Translations under genes and position numbers: made by a program
Shown here: in pieces, positions 17,622 to 26,108 of the stretch
Layout of the letters: each line of letters begins with the position of its first letter
Position numbering within the stretch: the first letter of the stretch is position 1
Notes under the pieces: generated by a model
The model's input: only the letters and a program-made list of their open reading frames with translations
Databases searched by the model: none
What the model was told of the DNA's origin: nothing
Source of the DNA: Gallaecimonas xiamenensis 3-C-1
GTDB taxonomy: Bacteria; Pseudomonadota; Gammaproteobacteria; Enterobacterales; Gallaecimonadaceae
NCBI RefSeq assembly: GCF_000299915.1
Contig: NZ_AMRI01000003.1
Span: forward strand, 153,351 to 217,350
DNA length: 64,000 nt
Direction of reading: 5' to 3'

Positions 17622-17637
17622 ATGAATACGTATGCAT
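17622..17637. promoter_or_regulatory. Second TACGTA operator, facing the transporter operon
   Basis: ATGAATACGTATGCAT, one mismatched pair away from a perfect 16-bp palindrome and sharing the ATACGTATGCA core with the first operator. Its centre is again 12.5 bp from the first base of a TTGTCC hexamer (17642-17647, plus strand). The centres of the two operators are 121 bp apart. Confidence 0.7.
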
Positions 17638-17768
17638 GGCGTTGTCCGCCACCCTGGCTCGGGTGAACATGGCGTCTACGTAAAGGTAAGGTTACTTGCC
17701 TTGGGCCGGTCGGGGAGCCAACAGCCCCGAGCAGGGCGCCGCCGGCGCCCCAACGAGGAATACACCGC

Positions 17769-19265
17769 ATGACCACAAAACCGCAGCTTTCCTTCTGGCA
17801 GATCTGGAACATGTGTTTCGGTTTCCTGGGGATCCAGTTTGGCTTTGCCCTGCAAAACGCCAACGTCAGCCGTATCTTCCAGACCCTGGGGGCCTCGGTG
17901 GACGACATCCCCATCCTCTGGATAGCCGCCCCTTTGACCGGCCTGCTGGTGCAGCCTGTGGTGGGTTACCTGAGTGACCGCACCTGGACCCGCCTGGGCC
18001 GGCGCCGCCCCTATTTCCTGGTGGGCGCGGTGCTCACCACCCTGGCCCTGTTTGCCATGCCCAACTCCCCGAGCCTGTGGATAGCGGCGGGGCTGCTGTG
18101 GATCATGGACGCCTCCATCAATATTTCCATGGAACCCTTCCGGGCCTTCGTGGGTGACCAGCTGCCCCCCAAGCAGCGGCCCCTGGGTTACACCCTGCAA
18201 AGCTTCTTTATCGGCATCGGCGCCGTGGTGGCGTCCATGCTGCCCTGGATCCTCGCCAAATGCGGGGTCAGTAACGTGGCCGAGGCTGGCGCCATTCCCG
18301 ACACCGTCAAATACGCCTTCTACTTTGGCGGCCTGGTATTGTTCCTGGCGGTGGGCTGGACTGTGGTGTCCACCCGCGAATACGCCCCCGACACCCTGCA
18401 CGGCTTTGACGGCGCCAAAACCGCCCACAGCCAAACCCTGGCACCGGCCCAGGCCAGGCGCAGCGGCGGCAAGTGGTTGCTGGCGGCCCTGGTTTTGGGT
18501 GGCGTGGTGGCCTATTGGCAGCTGGAAAAGGAGCTGTACCTGCTGGCCGGTGGCCTGGCGGTTTACGGCCTGGCGCTGCTGGGGCTGTCCTGGCACCAGG
18601 GCCAGGGCATGTTCAGCACCATCATGACCGACCTCTACACCATGCCCCCGGCCATGGGCCGCCTGGCCTGGGTGCAGTTTTTCTCCTGGTTTGCCCTCTT
18701 TGCCATGTGGATCTACACCACCTCGGCGGTGACCCAGATCCATTTCGGCGCCACCGACAGCCAGTCCGCCGCCTATAACGACGGCGCCAACTGGGTCGGG
18801 GTGCTTTTTGCCGCCTATAACGGCTTTGCCGCCCTGGCTGCCCTGGTGATCCCGTTGATGGTCAGGGCCTGGGGCCTGCGCATCGCCCACCTGATCAACG
18901 TCTGCCTGGGGGGCGCCGGCCTGGTGTCCATCGCCCTTATCAAGGATCCGGACTGGCTGCTGCTGTCCATGGTGGGGGTGGGCTTTGCCTGGGCTTCCAT
19001 CCTGTCCCTGCCCTATGCCCTGCTGTCGGACCGCCTGCCGGCCGACAAAATGGGTATCTACATGGGCATCTTCAACTTCTTTATCGTGATCCCCCAACTG
19101 CTGGCGGCCAGCGTGCTGGGCTTTATGCTCAAGAGTTTCTTTGGCAACCAGCCGGTGTACGCCCTGGTAATAGGGGGCGTGAGCCTGGTGGTGGCTGGGC
19201 TTTGCGTACTTAGGGTGCAGGAAAACGGCGACCAGGCCATGGCGGCCCTGGCCCCAAGCAAATAA
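17769..19265 (+). CDS. Sugar transporter of the SLC45/GPH-like MFS group (maltose type)
   Basis: A 498-residue major-facilitator protein with 12 or more predicted membrane segments, beginning SFWQIWNMCFGFLGIQFGFA and LQNANVSRIFQTLGASVDDI, with the loop motif GYLSDRTWTRLGRRRPYFLV between helices 2 and 3. These features match the SLC45-like proton/sugar symporters that import maltose in Alteromonadales and Xanthomonadales. RBS GAGGAATACACCGC. It is the first gene of an operon with the periplasmic amylase (10-bp gap) and is divergent from the alpha-glucosidase, so maltose or maltodextrin is the likely cargo. Confidence 0.88.
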   Translation: MTTKPQLSFWQIWNMCFGFLGIQFGFALQNANVSRIFQTLGASVDDIPILWIAAPLTGLLVQPVVGYLSDRTWTRLGRRRPYFLVGAVLTTLALFAMPNSPSLWIAAGLLWIMDASINISMEPFRAFVGDQLPPKQRPLGYTLQSFFIGIGAVVASMLPWILAKCGVSNVAEAGAIPDTVKYAFYFGGLVLFLAVGWTVVSTREYAPDTLHGFDGAKTAHSQTLAPAQARRSGGKWLLAALVLGGVVAYWQLEKELYLLAGGLAVYGLALLGLSWHQGQGMFSTIMTDLYTMPPAMGRLAWVQFFSWFALFAMWIYTTSAVTQIHFGATDSQSAAYNDGANWVGVLFAAYNGFAALAALVIPLMVRAWGLRIAHLINVCLGGAGLVSIALIKDPDWLLLSMVGVGFAWASILSLPYALLSDRLPADKMGIYMGIFNFFIVIPQLLAASVLGFMLKSFFGNQPVYALVIGGVSLVVAGLCVLRVQENGDQAMAALAPSK

Positions 19266-19275
19266 GGAGCGGCCC

Positions 19276-20925
19276 ATGAAACCCTGGCTTCCCGGCCTTT
19301 TGGCCCTGGCCAGCTGCCAGGCCCTGGCGGCGGACTACTACGGCACCACCGAGCCCTTTGCCAAGAGCCCCATTTATTTCGTGATGACGGACCGCTTCGT
19401 CAACGGCGATACCGGCAACGACCACCGCCACCAGGGCGGGGAGCACCCCACCTTTGATATCCCGGTGCCAGGCCCCGGCGGCCAGAGCGCCAACATCGGC
19501 TACCTGGGGGGGGATTTCAAAGGCATCCTCAACAACGCCGACTACATCCAGGGCATGGGCTTTGGGGCGGTGTGGATAACCCCCATAGTGGACAACCCGG
19601 ACCAGGCCTTTACCGGCGGCAGCCCGGTCAGCTGGGGCAGTGCCTTTACCGACCAGGGCAAGACCGGCTACCACGGCTATTGGGGGGTGAACTTCTACCG
19701 GGTGGACGAGCACCTAGAAAGCCCGGGCCTGTCCTTTGCCCAGTTCACCGCCGCCATGAAGGTCAAGGGCCTGAAAACGGTGCTGGATATCGTGGTTAAC
19801 CACGGCTCCCCGGCCTATACCATGCCGGTCAAGCAGCCCCAGTTTGGGCAAATTTTCGATAAAGACGGCAAGCTGGTGGCGGACCACCACAACCTGCCCC
19901 CGGAACAGCTGGACCCCAAAGACCCCCTGGCCGCCTTCTCCCACCGCCAGGGGGAGATGGTGCAGCTGTCGGACAACGACGACGACAGCGCCGCCGTGCT
20001 GGACTATTTCGTGGGGGCCTACGAGCAGTGGATAGAGCAGGGCGCAGACGCCTTTCGCATCGATACCATCAAGCATGTGTCCCACCGCTTCTGGCAGGCC
20101 TTTAGCCAGCGCATCCGCGCCCGCCACCCGGGCTTTTTCATGTTCGGCGAAAGCTACGACTTCGACGCCGCCAAGATAGCCCAGCACACCTGGCCGGAGA
20201 ATGGCGCCATCAGCGTGCTGGACTTTCCCCTGAAGGCGGCCCTTAACCAGGTGTTTGCCGAGGGTAAGGGCTTTGAAACCCTCACCCCCGCCCTGTACCT
20301 GGAGCAGGGCCCCTACCAAAACCCCTATGAGCTGACCACCTTCTACGACAACCACGACATGCCGCGCATGGCGGCCAGCGACAACGGCTTTATTGACGCC
20401 CACAACTGGCTCTTTACCGCCAGGGGCATACCGGTAATTTACCAGGGTTCGGAACTGGGCTTTATGCGCGGCGCCGCCGAACACGCCGGTAACCGCAATT
20501 ACCTGGGCCAGGCCCGTATCGACGGCGCCCCCCAAAGCCCCATCTACCGCCACCTCAAGGCGGTGGGGCAGCTGCGGGCCCGTTATGTGGCGCTGCAGCA
20601 GGGGCTGCAATTGGATCTGGCACTGGCCGGCGACCAGGCCCAGTTCCTACGGGTCTACCAAAAGGACGGGGTGCACCAGCAGGTTCTGGTGTTACTGAAC
20701 AAGGGGGATAAAACTGTCGAGGCCAGCCTTGCCGGGCCCCTGCAAGCAGGCACCTGGCAGGACGCCCAGAGCGGCCAGTCCCTGGCTCTTGCCAAGGGCA
20801 GTGCGCTGGCGGTACCGGCTCACGGCCTCAGAGTGCTGGTGCTGGATCAGGCAGTGACAGACCCGGCCGTTAAGGCCGGGCTGGACGCCCTTATGGCACG
20901 GCCTGTCCGCAAGAGCGGCGAATAA
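19276..20925 (+). CDS. Secreted alpha-amylase family enzyme (GH13)
   Basis: A 549-residue protein with a signal peptide (cleaved after about residue 20, SCQALAADY). The GH13 barrel has YFVMTDRFVNGD, region I DIVVNHGS, region II ADAFRIDTIKH (nucleophile Asp), region III FMFGESYD (acid/base Glu) and region IV FYDNHDMPR. A small C-terminal beta domain follows. It probably shortens maltodextrins in the periplasm before uptake by the transporter encoded 10 bp upstream. Strong RBS AAGGAGCGGCCC. Its last 35 bases overlap the convergent LacI-type regulator gene. Confidence 0.92.
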   Translation: MKPWLPGLLALASCQALAADYYGTTEPFAKSPIYFVMTDRFVNGDTGNDHRHQGGEHPTFDIPVPGPGGQSANIGYLGGDFKGILNNADYIQGMGFGAVWITPIVDNPDQAFTGGSPVSWGSAFTDQGKTGYHGYWGVNFYRVDEHLESPGLSFAQFTAAMKVKGLKTVLDIVVNHGSPAYTMPVKQPQFGQIFDKDGKLVADHHNLPPEQLDPKDPLAAFSHRQGEMVQLSDNDDDSAAVLDYFVGAYEQWIEQGADAFRIDTIKHVSHRFWQAFSQRIRARHPGFFMFGESYDFDAAKIAQHTWPENGAISVLDFPLKAALNQVFAEGKGFETLTPALYLEQGPYQNPYELTTFYDNHDMPRMAASDNGFIDAHNWLFTARGIPVIYQGSELGFMRGAAEHAGNRNYLGQARIDGAPQSPIYRHLKAVGQLRARYVALQQGLQLDLALAGDQAQFLRVYQKDGVHQQVLVLLNKGDKTVEASLAGPLQAGTWQDAQSGQSLALAKGSALAVPAHGLRVLVLDQAVTDPAVKAGLDALMARPVRKSGE

Positions 20926-21928
20926 CCAGTTCGGCGGGGATCTTGGCGCTTTGCACCGGCAGATTGTGCAGGGTGCGCAGCAGTGATTGGACCAACAGCT
21001 CCCCGGCTCTTTTGGTATTTTGGCGCACCGTGGTCAGGGGCGGGGTGGCAAAGGCGGCCATGTGGATGTCGTCAAAGCCCACCACCGCCACCTGTTCGGG
21101 TACCTTAAAGCCTCTGTCGGTCAGGGCGCGCATGGCGCCAAGGGCGATAAGATCGCTGGCGCTGAAGACGGCGTCGAAGGACTGGCCCGCATCCAGCAGG
21201 GCGCAAACGGCTTCGTAGCCGGCCTGTTCGGTGGTGATGGCGTCCAGTTGCAGGGCCGGGTCAACCTTGAGGCCGGCCGCAGCCAGTGCGGCGCAGTAAC
21301 CCTGGTAGCGCTCAAAAAACTCGGGGTAATGATTGGAAGCGTGGCCGAGAAAGGCTACCCTGCGTCGACTCAGGGCCAACAGATGCTCCACCAGGTCGCG
21401 GCCACCTTGGAAGTTGTCGCAGCCGATGGACAGGCCAGGCTGCTCCGGCAGCACGGCGCCCCAGCGCACGAAATGGGTGCCCTGGGCCACCAATTGCTCA
21501 AGCTTTGACTGGTACGCCACATAATCACCGTACCCTAATAAAATAATGCCGTCAGCCTTGTTGCTGTCTTCATAATCGGCATGCCAGTCATCGCTCAACT
21601 GCTGGAAGGACACCAGTAGGTCATAGCCCGCCTGGGCACAGGCCCGGGTGATGGACCCCAGCATGGACAGGAAAAAGGGGTTTATCAGGGAGTCATCCGG
21701 GGTGGGATCCTCGAACAGCAGCAGGGCCAGGGTGCCGGAGTGCTGGCTACGGAGGTTGGACGCATTCTTGTCCACCTTGTAGTTGAGCTCCCGTGCTATG
21801 GCCTGGATGCGATCACGGGTTTCCTTATTGACCAGGGGACTGCCGCGCAGGGCGCGGGAGACCGTGGACTGCGAAACGCCCGCTCTGTGGGCTATGTCAA
21901 AGGATGTGGCCTTGCCTTTATTGCGCAT
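20891..21928 (-). CDS. LacI-family regulator of the maltodextrin island
   Basis: A 345-residue LacI/GalR regulator. The HTH is at residues about 9-30 (TSFDIAHRAGVSQSTVSRAL), then the hinge NYKVDKNASNLRSQHSGTLA and a periplasmic-binding-protein-like effector domain ending RQNTKRAGELLVQSLLRTL and ELVIRRS. The frame is open far upstream, antisense to glucokinase, but homology begins at the ATG at 21928. It is divergent from glk by 84 bp and its 3' end overlaps the amylase gene. It very probably binds the TACGTA palindromes at 17.5-17.6 kb; I found no such palindrome in its own upstream region. Confidence 0.9.
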   Translation of the reverse strand: MRNKGKATSFDIAHRAGVSQSTVSRALRGSPLVNKETRDRIQAIARELNYKVDKNASNLRSQHSGTLALLLFEDPTPDDSLINPFFLSMLGSITRACAQAGYDLLVSFQQLSDDWHADYEDSNKADGIILLGYGDYVAYQSKLEQLVAQGTHFVRWGAVLPEQPGLSIGCDNFQGGRDLVEHLLALSRRRVAFLGHASNHYPEFFERYQGYCAALAAAGLKVDPALQLDAITTEQAGYEAVCALLDAGQSFDAVFSASDLIALGAMRALTDRGFKVPEQVAVVGFDDIHMAAFATPPLTTVRQNTKRAGELLVQSLLRTLHNLPVQSAKIPAELVIRRSCGQAVP

Positions 21929-22012
21929 AGGGTCGGATCTTTCGCTGTCGCACCAGGGTCTTAGGAAAGAATAAATTAACACGATTTTGTGTTTGAAGAC
22001 GGTACGGTAATC

Positions 22013-22990
22013 ATGGTTACGCAGACATCTCCTTTCGTCGTCGCCGACATCGGCGGCACCAATGCCCGTTTCGGTCTGGTCACCGGCAAAACAGACGGCC
22101 GTTTCGATATCGCCTATCAGGAACGTTTCCCCTCCGGCGATTTTGCCGACATGCAGGCCCTGGTGGCCCATTACCTGGCGCTGGTGGCCGACCATGCCCC
22201 CAAGCATGTCTGCCTGGCCGTAGCCGGCCCTGTGGGTGGCGATGAAGTCCACCTGACCAACCTGGATTGGCGCTTTTCCATCAATGAGCTGCGCCAGGCC
22301 CTGGGGCTGGTGCAGCTGGAAGTGATCAACGACTTCGTCGCCTATGCCAACTCCATTCCGCTGCTGCCGCCCCAGGCCCTGGTGCAGGTCCGTGACGGCA
22401 AGCCGGTGGAAACGGCCCCCATAGCGGTACTGGGGCCCGGCACCGGCCTGGGTGTGGCCAGCCTTGTCCCCAACGGTAAGGGCGGCTGGAGTGCCATCGG
22501 CTGCGAAGGGGGCCATATTGCCCTGGGCGCCGCCACCGAGCAGCAGCGCCAGGTACTGTCCGCCCTGGCCGAAGACCTGGATTTTGTCTCCGCCGAGCGG
22601 GCCCTGTCCGGCTCCGGCCTGCCCAACCTGTACCGGGCCGTGGCCAAGGTCAAGGGCGACGTGCCCAAGGCCCTGACGTCTGCCGACATCAGCGAGATGG
22701 CCTTGGACGGTGACCCCACCTGCTTTGAAACCCTGAGCCTGTTCTGTGAATGGCTGGGGGGCGTGGCTTCCGACATCGCTCTGGCCCAGGGCGCCCGGGG
22801 CGGCCTCTACCTGGGGGGCGGCATACTGCCGCGCTTCTTGGAGTTCTTCCTCAAAAGCCGCTTTGTGGACGGCTTTACCCAAAAAGGGGTGATGACGGGC
22901 TATCTGTCTGATGTCCCAGTTTATCTGGCCATAGAGACCCATTCCGCCCTGACCGGAGCGGCGGCCTGGCTGGAATCTCATAAGATTTAA
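22013..22990 (+). CDS. glk: Glucokinase
   Basis: A 325-residue ROK-unrelated (E. coli Glk-type) glucokinase. ATP-binding phosphate-1 motif VVADIGGTNARFGLV lies near the start; VINDFVAYANSIP, VLGPGTGLGVASLV and GCEGGHIALG follow, and LYLGGGILPRF is close to the C-terminus. It converts glucose released by alpha-glucosidase to glucose 6-phosphate. A GTG at 21989 is in frame, but the ATG at 22013 gives the family's normal N-terminus; neither has a strong RBS. It is divergent from the LacI-type regulator gene, which points to joint control. Confidence 0.93.
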   Translation: MVTQTSPFVVADIGGTNARFGLVTGKTDGRFDIAYQERFPSGDFADMQALVAHYLALVADHAPKHVCLAVAGPVGGDEVHLTNLDWRFSINELRQALGLVQLEVINDFVAYANSIPLLPPQALVQVRDGKPVETAPIAVLGPGTGLGVASLVPNGKGGWSAIGCEGGHIALGAATEQQRQVLSALAEDLDFVSAERALSGSGLPNLYRAVAKVKGDVPKALTSADISEMALDGDPTCFETLSLFCEWLGGVASDIALAQGARGGLYLGGGILPRFLEFFLKSRFVDGFTQKGVMTGYLSDVPVYLAIETHSALTGAAAWLESHKI

Positions 22991-22993
22991 TTA

Positions 22994-23010
22994 TCAACTT
23001 TATAAGTTGA
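22994..23010. terminator. AT-rich perfect inverted repeat after glk
   Basis: TCAACTT-TAT-AAGTTGA followed by an AT-rich stretch. It could be a weak terminator of glk or an operator for the following MFS gene; the low GC of the stem makes efficient termination doubtful. Confidence 0.4.
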
Positions 23011-23075
23011 ATATATTTTATTGATGCTACTGCCGGCCTTTATCATGTGCCCCTCAACACCCTCGAGGAGCTGTC

Positions 23076-24278
23076 ATGATAGAGGTCGGTACCAAAGCCT
23101 TCTGGCGCGCAACCCTGGCCATGAGCCTGGGATCCTTCCTGATCTTCGCCAACCTCTATTTCACCCAGCCCCTGCTGCCGCTGCTGGCCGCCGAGTTTGA
23201 CGTTTCGCCCCTGACCGCCTCCTACAGCTTTACCCTGTCCACCCTGATGCTGGGGCTGTCCCTGCTGCTGTATGGGCCCCTGTCCGACGCCCTGGGCCGG
23301 CGGGCCATCATAGTGGCCACCCTGGTGGGCGCCGTGCTCTGCACCTTGGCCCTGTCCCAGGTGCACAGTTTCGGGGCGCTGCTGGTGCTAAGGGCCTTGC
23401 AGGGCTTTTTCCTGGGGGGGCTGCCGGCCATCGCCATTGCCTACCTGGGGGATGAGATGACCAAGCGAGCCCTGGTGTCGGCGGTGGGGCTCTATATCAG
23501 CGCCAACAGCCTGGGGGGGATCAGTGGCCGGCTGATGGGGGGCTTTTTGGCCGACACCCTGGGCTGGCAGGCGGGCTTTGGGGTGCTGGGGCTGGCCAGC
23601 CTGGCGCTGCTGGCGGTGTTCTTGTGGCTGTTGCCCCCCAGCCAGCATTTCAGCCCCAAGCCCCTACACCCCAAGCGCATGGTCGCCGACCTGCTGGGTC
23701 ACCTGAGGAACCGGCTACTGCTGGTGAGCTTTGCCATAGGGGGGCTTAATTTCTTTATCTTCGTCAACCAGTACAGCTTCCTGACCTTCAGGTTGTCGGA
23801 CGCCCCCTACAACCTGCCGGCCCGCTACCTGGGGCTGCTGTTTTTGACCTATCTGTCCGGCACCCTGGGCTCGGCCCTGTCCGGGCGCCTGGCCGGGCGC
23901 TTTAGCCAGCCGGTGGTGATGATGCTGGGTATAGGGCTGATGATGCTGGGCAGCCTGGTGAGCCTGGCCGAGGGGCTTTGGGTGATCATGCTGGGCTTTT
24001 TATTCAGCGCCTTTGGCTTTTTCCTGTGCCATGCCAACGCATCGAGCTGGGTCAGCCACAACGCCGACAAGGCCAAGGCCAGCGCCTCTTCCCTGTATCT
24101 GGTGTTCTACTACCTGGGGGCCAGCCTGGGGGGGCTTTACCTGGCGCCCTTCTGGCACCATGGCCAGTGGCTGGGGGTGGTGCTGGGGTCCCTGCTGGTG
24201 CTGGCGCTAACCTTCAGCCTCTGCCTGCTGCTGCGCCATTGGAGCAGCCAACACGGCACCCTGGCCGTTAGTAGCTGA
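23076..24278 (+). CDS. MFS transporter, YnfM-like efflux type
   Basis: A 400-residue 12-helix major-facilitator protein. ANLYFTQPLLPLLAAEFDVS at the N-terminus and LLLYGPLSDALGRRAIIVAT between helices 2 and 3 are typical of the YnfM/arabinose-efflux group (DHA1 drug/proton antiporters). Substrate unknown. RBS GAGGAGCTGTC before the ATG. It lies downstream of glk after an inverted repeat and may or may not belong to the sugar island. Its last 11 bases overlap the convergent acetyltransferase gene. Confidence 0.85.
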   Translation: MIEVGTKAFWRATLAMSLGSFLIFANLYFTQPLLPLLAAEFDVSPLTASYSFTLSTLMLGLSLLLYGPLSDALGRRAIIVATLVGAVLCTLALSQVHSFGALLVLRALQGFFLGGLPAIAIAYLGDEMTKRALVSAVGLYISANSLGGISGRLMGGFLADTLGWQAGFGVLGLASLALLAVFLWLLPPSQHFSPKPLHPKRMVADLLGHLRNRLLLVSFAIGGLNFFIFVNQYSFLTFRLSDAPYNLPARYLGLLFLTYLSGTLGSALSGRLAGRFSQPVVMMLGIGLMMLGSLVSLAEGLWVIMLGFLFSAFGFFLCHANASSWVSHNADKAKASASSLYLVFYYLGASLGGLYLAPFWHHGQWLGVVLGSLLVLALTFSLCLLLRHWSSQHGTLAVSS

Positions 24279-24705
24279 AGTAAGAGCCCGCTTTACGCGG
24301 CGCCATGTGCAGTAAGAATTGACCTGTGCGGCTGTCCAGCAGCTCTCTTACTGGGTGAAAACCCTGCTGCTTAAAATAGCTGTGACCATCCTGGGCCGAT
24401 GTCATCAGTTGCACTTCCAATTGTGGACAACGGCTTTGGGCGTAGGCTAATAGGGCTTTTCCTATTCCCTTTCCCCTGGCGGTGTTGCTGACGCACAGCG
24501 CCTTTACTTGCCGCTGTTCTGTGGTGATGAAGCCCTGTATCCCTTCTTGCTCATAAAGCCAGGTTTGGCTTTGGGGCAGCAGCTGCTGGGCAACCCATTG
24601 TATTTCTTGGTCCCAGTCTTGTCCCGGCGTCAAAGCCAGGCCGGCTTGCTGCCAAAGAGCCAACACGGCTTCAATATCTTGGGGGGTGTCGATACTGCGG
24701 ATCAC
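24268..24705 (-). CDS. GNAT-family N-acetyltransferase
   Basis: A 145-residue acetyltransferase. The acetyl-CoA-binding motif A appears as VKALCVSNTARGKGIGKALL (residues about 68-87), followed by AQDGHSYFKQQGFHPV near the C-terminus. Substrate unknown. Its G+C content is visibly lower than that of its neighbours and its codons use more A and T at third positions, so it may have been acquired separately. Convergent with the MFS gene with an 11-base overlap; divergent from nagX. Confidence 0.85.
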   Translation of the reverse strand: MIRSIDTPQDIEAVLALWQQAGLALTPGQDWDQEIQWVAQQLLPQSQTWLYEQEGIQGFITTEQRQVKALCVSNTARGKGIGKALLAYAQSRCPQLEVQLMTSAQDGHSYFKQQGFHPVRELLDSRTGQFLLHMAPRKAGSYFSY

Positions 24706-24774
24706 CTGTTCATCCTAGTTGAACGCGAAGACAGACATGCTAAGTAGCCATGCCAGGTCAACCAAGGGGCCAAG

Positions 24775-24791
24775 CGGCCAACGGTTGGCCG
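24775..24791. repeat. Perfect 17-bp palindrome upstream of nagX
   Basis: CGGCCAAC-G-GTTGGCCG lies between the divergent acetyltransferase and nagX genes, about 70 bp upstream of the NagR-like site. No T tract follows. It may be a second operator; there is no other evidence. Confidence 0.4.
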
Positions 24792-24846
24792 GAGGCGACA
24801 TAGCCGTTAAAACCTGGTTAAGTCGATGAGGGCATGGGCTTGCAAT

Positions 24847-24868
24847 AAAAAGACAACGTTGTCATTTT
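24847..24868. promoter_or_regulatory. NagR-like operator upstream of nagX
   Basis: A 22-bp palindrome with a perfect GACAACGTTGTC core and 10 of 11 paired positions. It matches, from memory, the AATGACA...TGTCATT boxes bound by the LacI-type NagR of Alteromonadales and Xanthomonadales. Its centre is about 38 bp before the nagX ATG, a position suited to repression. Confidence 0.65.
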
Positions 24869-24895
24869 GTTGAAGTATTGCAACAAGGTGGCCCT

Positions 24896-25990
24896 ATGAC
24901 AACGCCTCAGCCCCAACGCCTGCTTTGTGTCGACGCCTTGCGCGGCTTCGACATGTTTTGGATCTTGGGGGGAGAGCTGCTGTTTGCCGCTCTCTTTACC
25001 TGGACCGGTGCCGGCATCTGGCACAGCCTGGCGGGCCAGATGGCCCATTCCGACTGGCACGGCTTGACCGCCTATGACGGTATCTTCCCGCTCTTTATCT
25101 TCCTGTCCGGGGTGACCCTGGGGCTGGCGGACAAGCGGGCCTCGGCCCTTGGCGGCGGCGCGCGCCGGGCCCTCTATCGCAGTGCCCTGCGCCGGCTGTT
25201 ACTGCTGTTGTTGCTCGGGGTGCTCTACAACCACGGCTGGGGCACCGGCCTGCCGGGGCATTGGGACGAGGTGCGCTATGCCTCGGTGCTGGGGCGTATC
25301 GGCCTGGCCTGGTTTGTGGCGGCCATGCTGGTCTGGCATTGCCGGCCCAAGGTCTGGCAGGGGGTGGCTCTGGCCATCTTGCTGGGCTACTGGGCATTGC
25401 TGGCCGGGCACCTTGATAACCCGGCCGCCACCCCCAACGCCTGGGTCGATGGCCACTGGCTGCCCGGCATCCATTACCGGCAGATGCCCGCCGACCCCGA
25501 AGGGTTGCTCTCTACCCTGCCGGCTGTGGTCAATGCCCTATTGGGGGTAGTGGCGGGGGGGCTTTTGCGCAGTCCTCGCCAGCCCTGGTCAAAGGCGGTG
25601 CTGCTGGCGGCCCTGGGGCTGGGGCTGTTGGCCCTGGGATATCTTTGGAGCCTGGTGTTTCCCCTTAACAAGACCCTCTGGACCTCCAGCTTCGTGCTGG
25701 TCACCAGCGGCTGGAGCGCCTTGCTGTTGGCCCTTTTCTACGTGCTTATCGATCTGTTGCGGCTGCGCTGGCTGGGGCTGGCCTTTGCCGTGATCGGCGC
25801 CAACGCCATCGCGATTTATCTTGCCTCCAGCCTGGTGGACTGGCCCTATGTCGCCGCTAGCCTCTTTGGCCAGTGGCTGGCGGCGCTCGGCCCTTCGGCC
25901 CAACCTTTAGGGGCGGCCCTGGCGCTGTTGGCGGTGCAATGGCTGGTGCTGGCCTGGCTTTATAAGCGGCAGATCTTTATCAAGGTCTGA
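24896..25990 (+). CDS. nagX: NagX, HGSNAT-like membrane protein of amino-sugar use
   Basis: A 364-residue membrane protein (about ten hydrophobic segments) opening RLLCVDALRGFDMFWILGGE and continuing HGLTAYDGIFPLFIFLSGVT, the signature of DUF5009/DUF1624 proteins related to heparan-alpha-glucosaminide N-acetyltransferase. In chitin and GlcNAc clusters of marine gammaproteobacteria this gene is called nagX and is thought to act on or transport amino sugars. Here it stands without nagP, nagK or nagB. The ATG at 24896 has AAGGTGG seven bases upstream; a TTG at 24878 is less likely. The NagR-like box supports the name. Confidence 0.82.
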   Translation: MTTPQPQRLLCVDALRGFDMFWILGGELLFAALFTWTGAGIWHSLAGQMAHSDWHGLTAYDGIFPLFIFLSGVTLGLADKRASALGGGARRALYRSALRRLLLLLLLGVLYNHGWGTGLPGHWDEVRYASVLGRIGLAWFVAAMLVWHCRPKVWQGVALAILLGYWALLAGHLDNPAATPNAWVDGHWLPGIHYRQMPADPEGLLSTLPAVVNALLGVVAGGLLRSPRQPWSKAVLLAALGLGLLALGYLWSLVFPLNKTLWTSSFVLVTSGWSALLLALFYVLIDLLRLRWLGLAFAVIGANAIAIYLASSLVDWPYVAASLFGQWLAALGPSAQPLGAALALLAVQWLVLAWLYKRQIFIKV

Positions 25991-26108
25991 TATAAGAAAA
26001 ACTGGGGCAAAAGGGGCAAAAAGACTGGCCTGAACATCACCGCTTTGTCACGGAGCTTTTCTAAGCTGTGCGCCGTTGATTGGTGATTGGCGCTTATGGG
26101 AGCCCGTG

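Larger units (their letters stand above)
17415..17768. other. Divergent regulatory region of the maltodextrin island (no gene)
   Basis: A 354-bp spacer between the alpha-glucosidase and transporter genes. It holds two TACGTA palindromes, each followed after four bases by a TTGTC motif pointing towards its own gene. A further TTGACC at 17529 on the plus strand could be another -35 box. I see no reading frame with a credible start and no RNA gene. Confidence 0.75.

Noticed and set aside
17673..17684. Third TACGTA operator in the maltodextrin region
   Set aside because: The TACGTA core is there, but the flanks (GTC and AAG) do not match the two good operators or each other.
17676..19277. 533-codon open frame antisense to the sugar transporter gene
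   Set aside because: The plus strand encodes a clear MFS transporter with an RBS; the antisense product is Gly/His/Gln-rich without motifs.
21929..22981. N-terminal extension of the LacI-type regulator, antisense to glk
   Set aside because: LacI homology starts exactly at the ATG at 21928; the extension is antisense to glucokinase.
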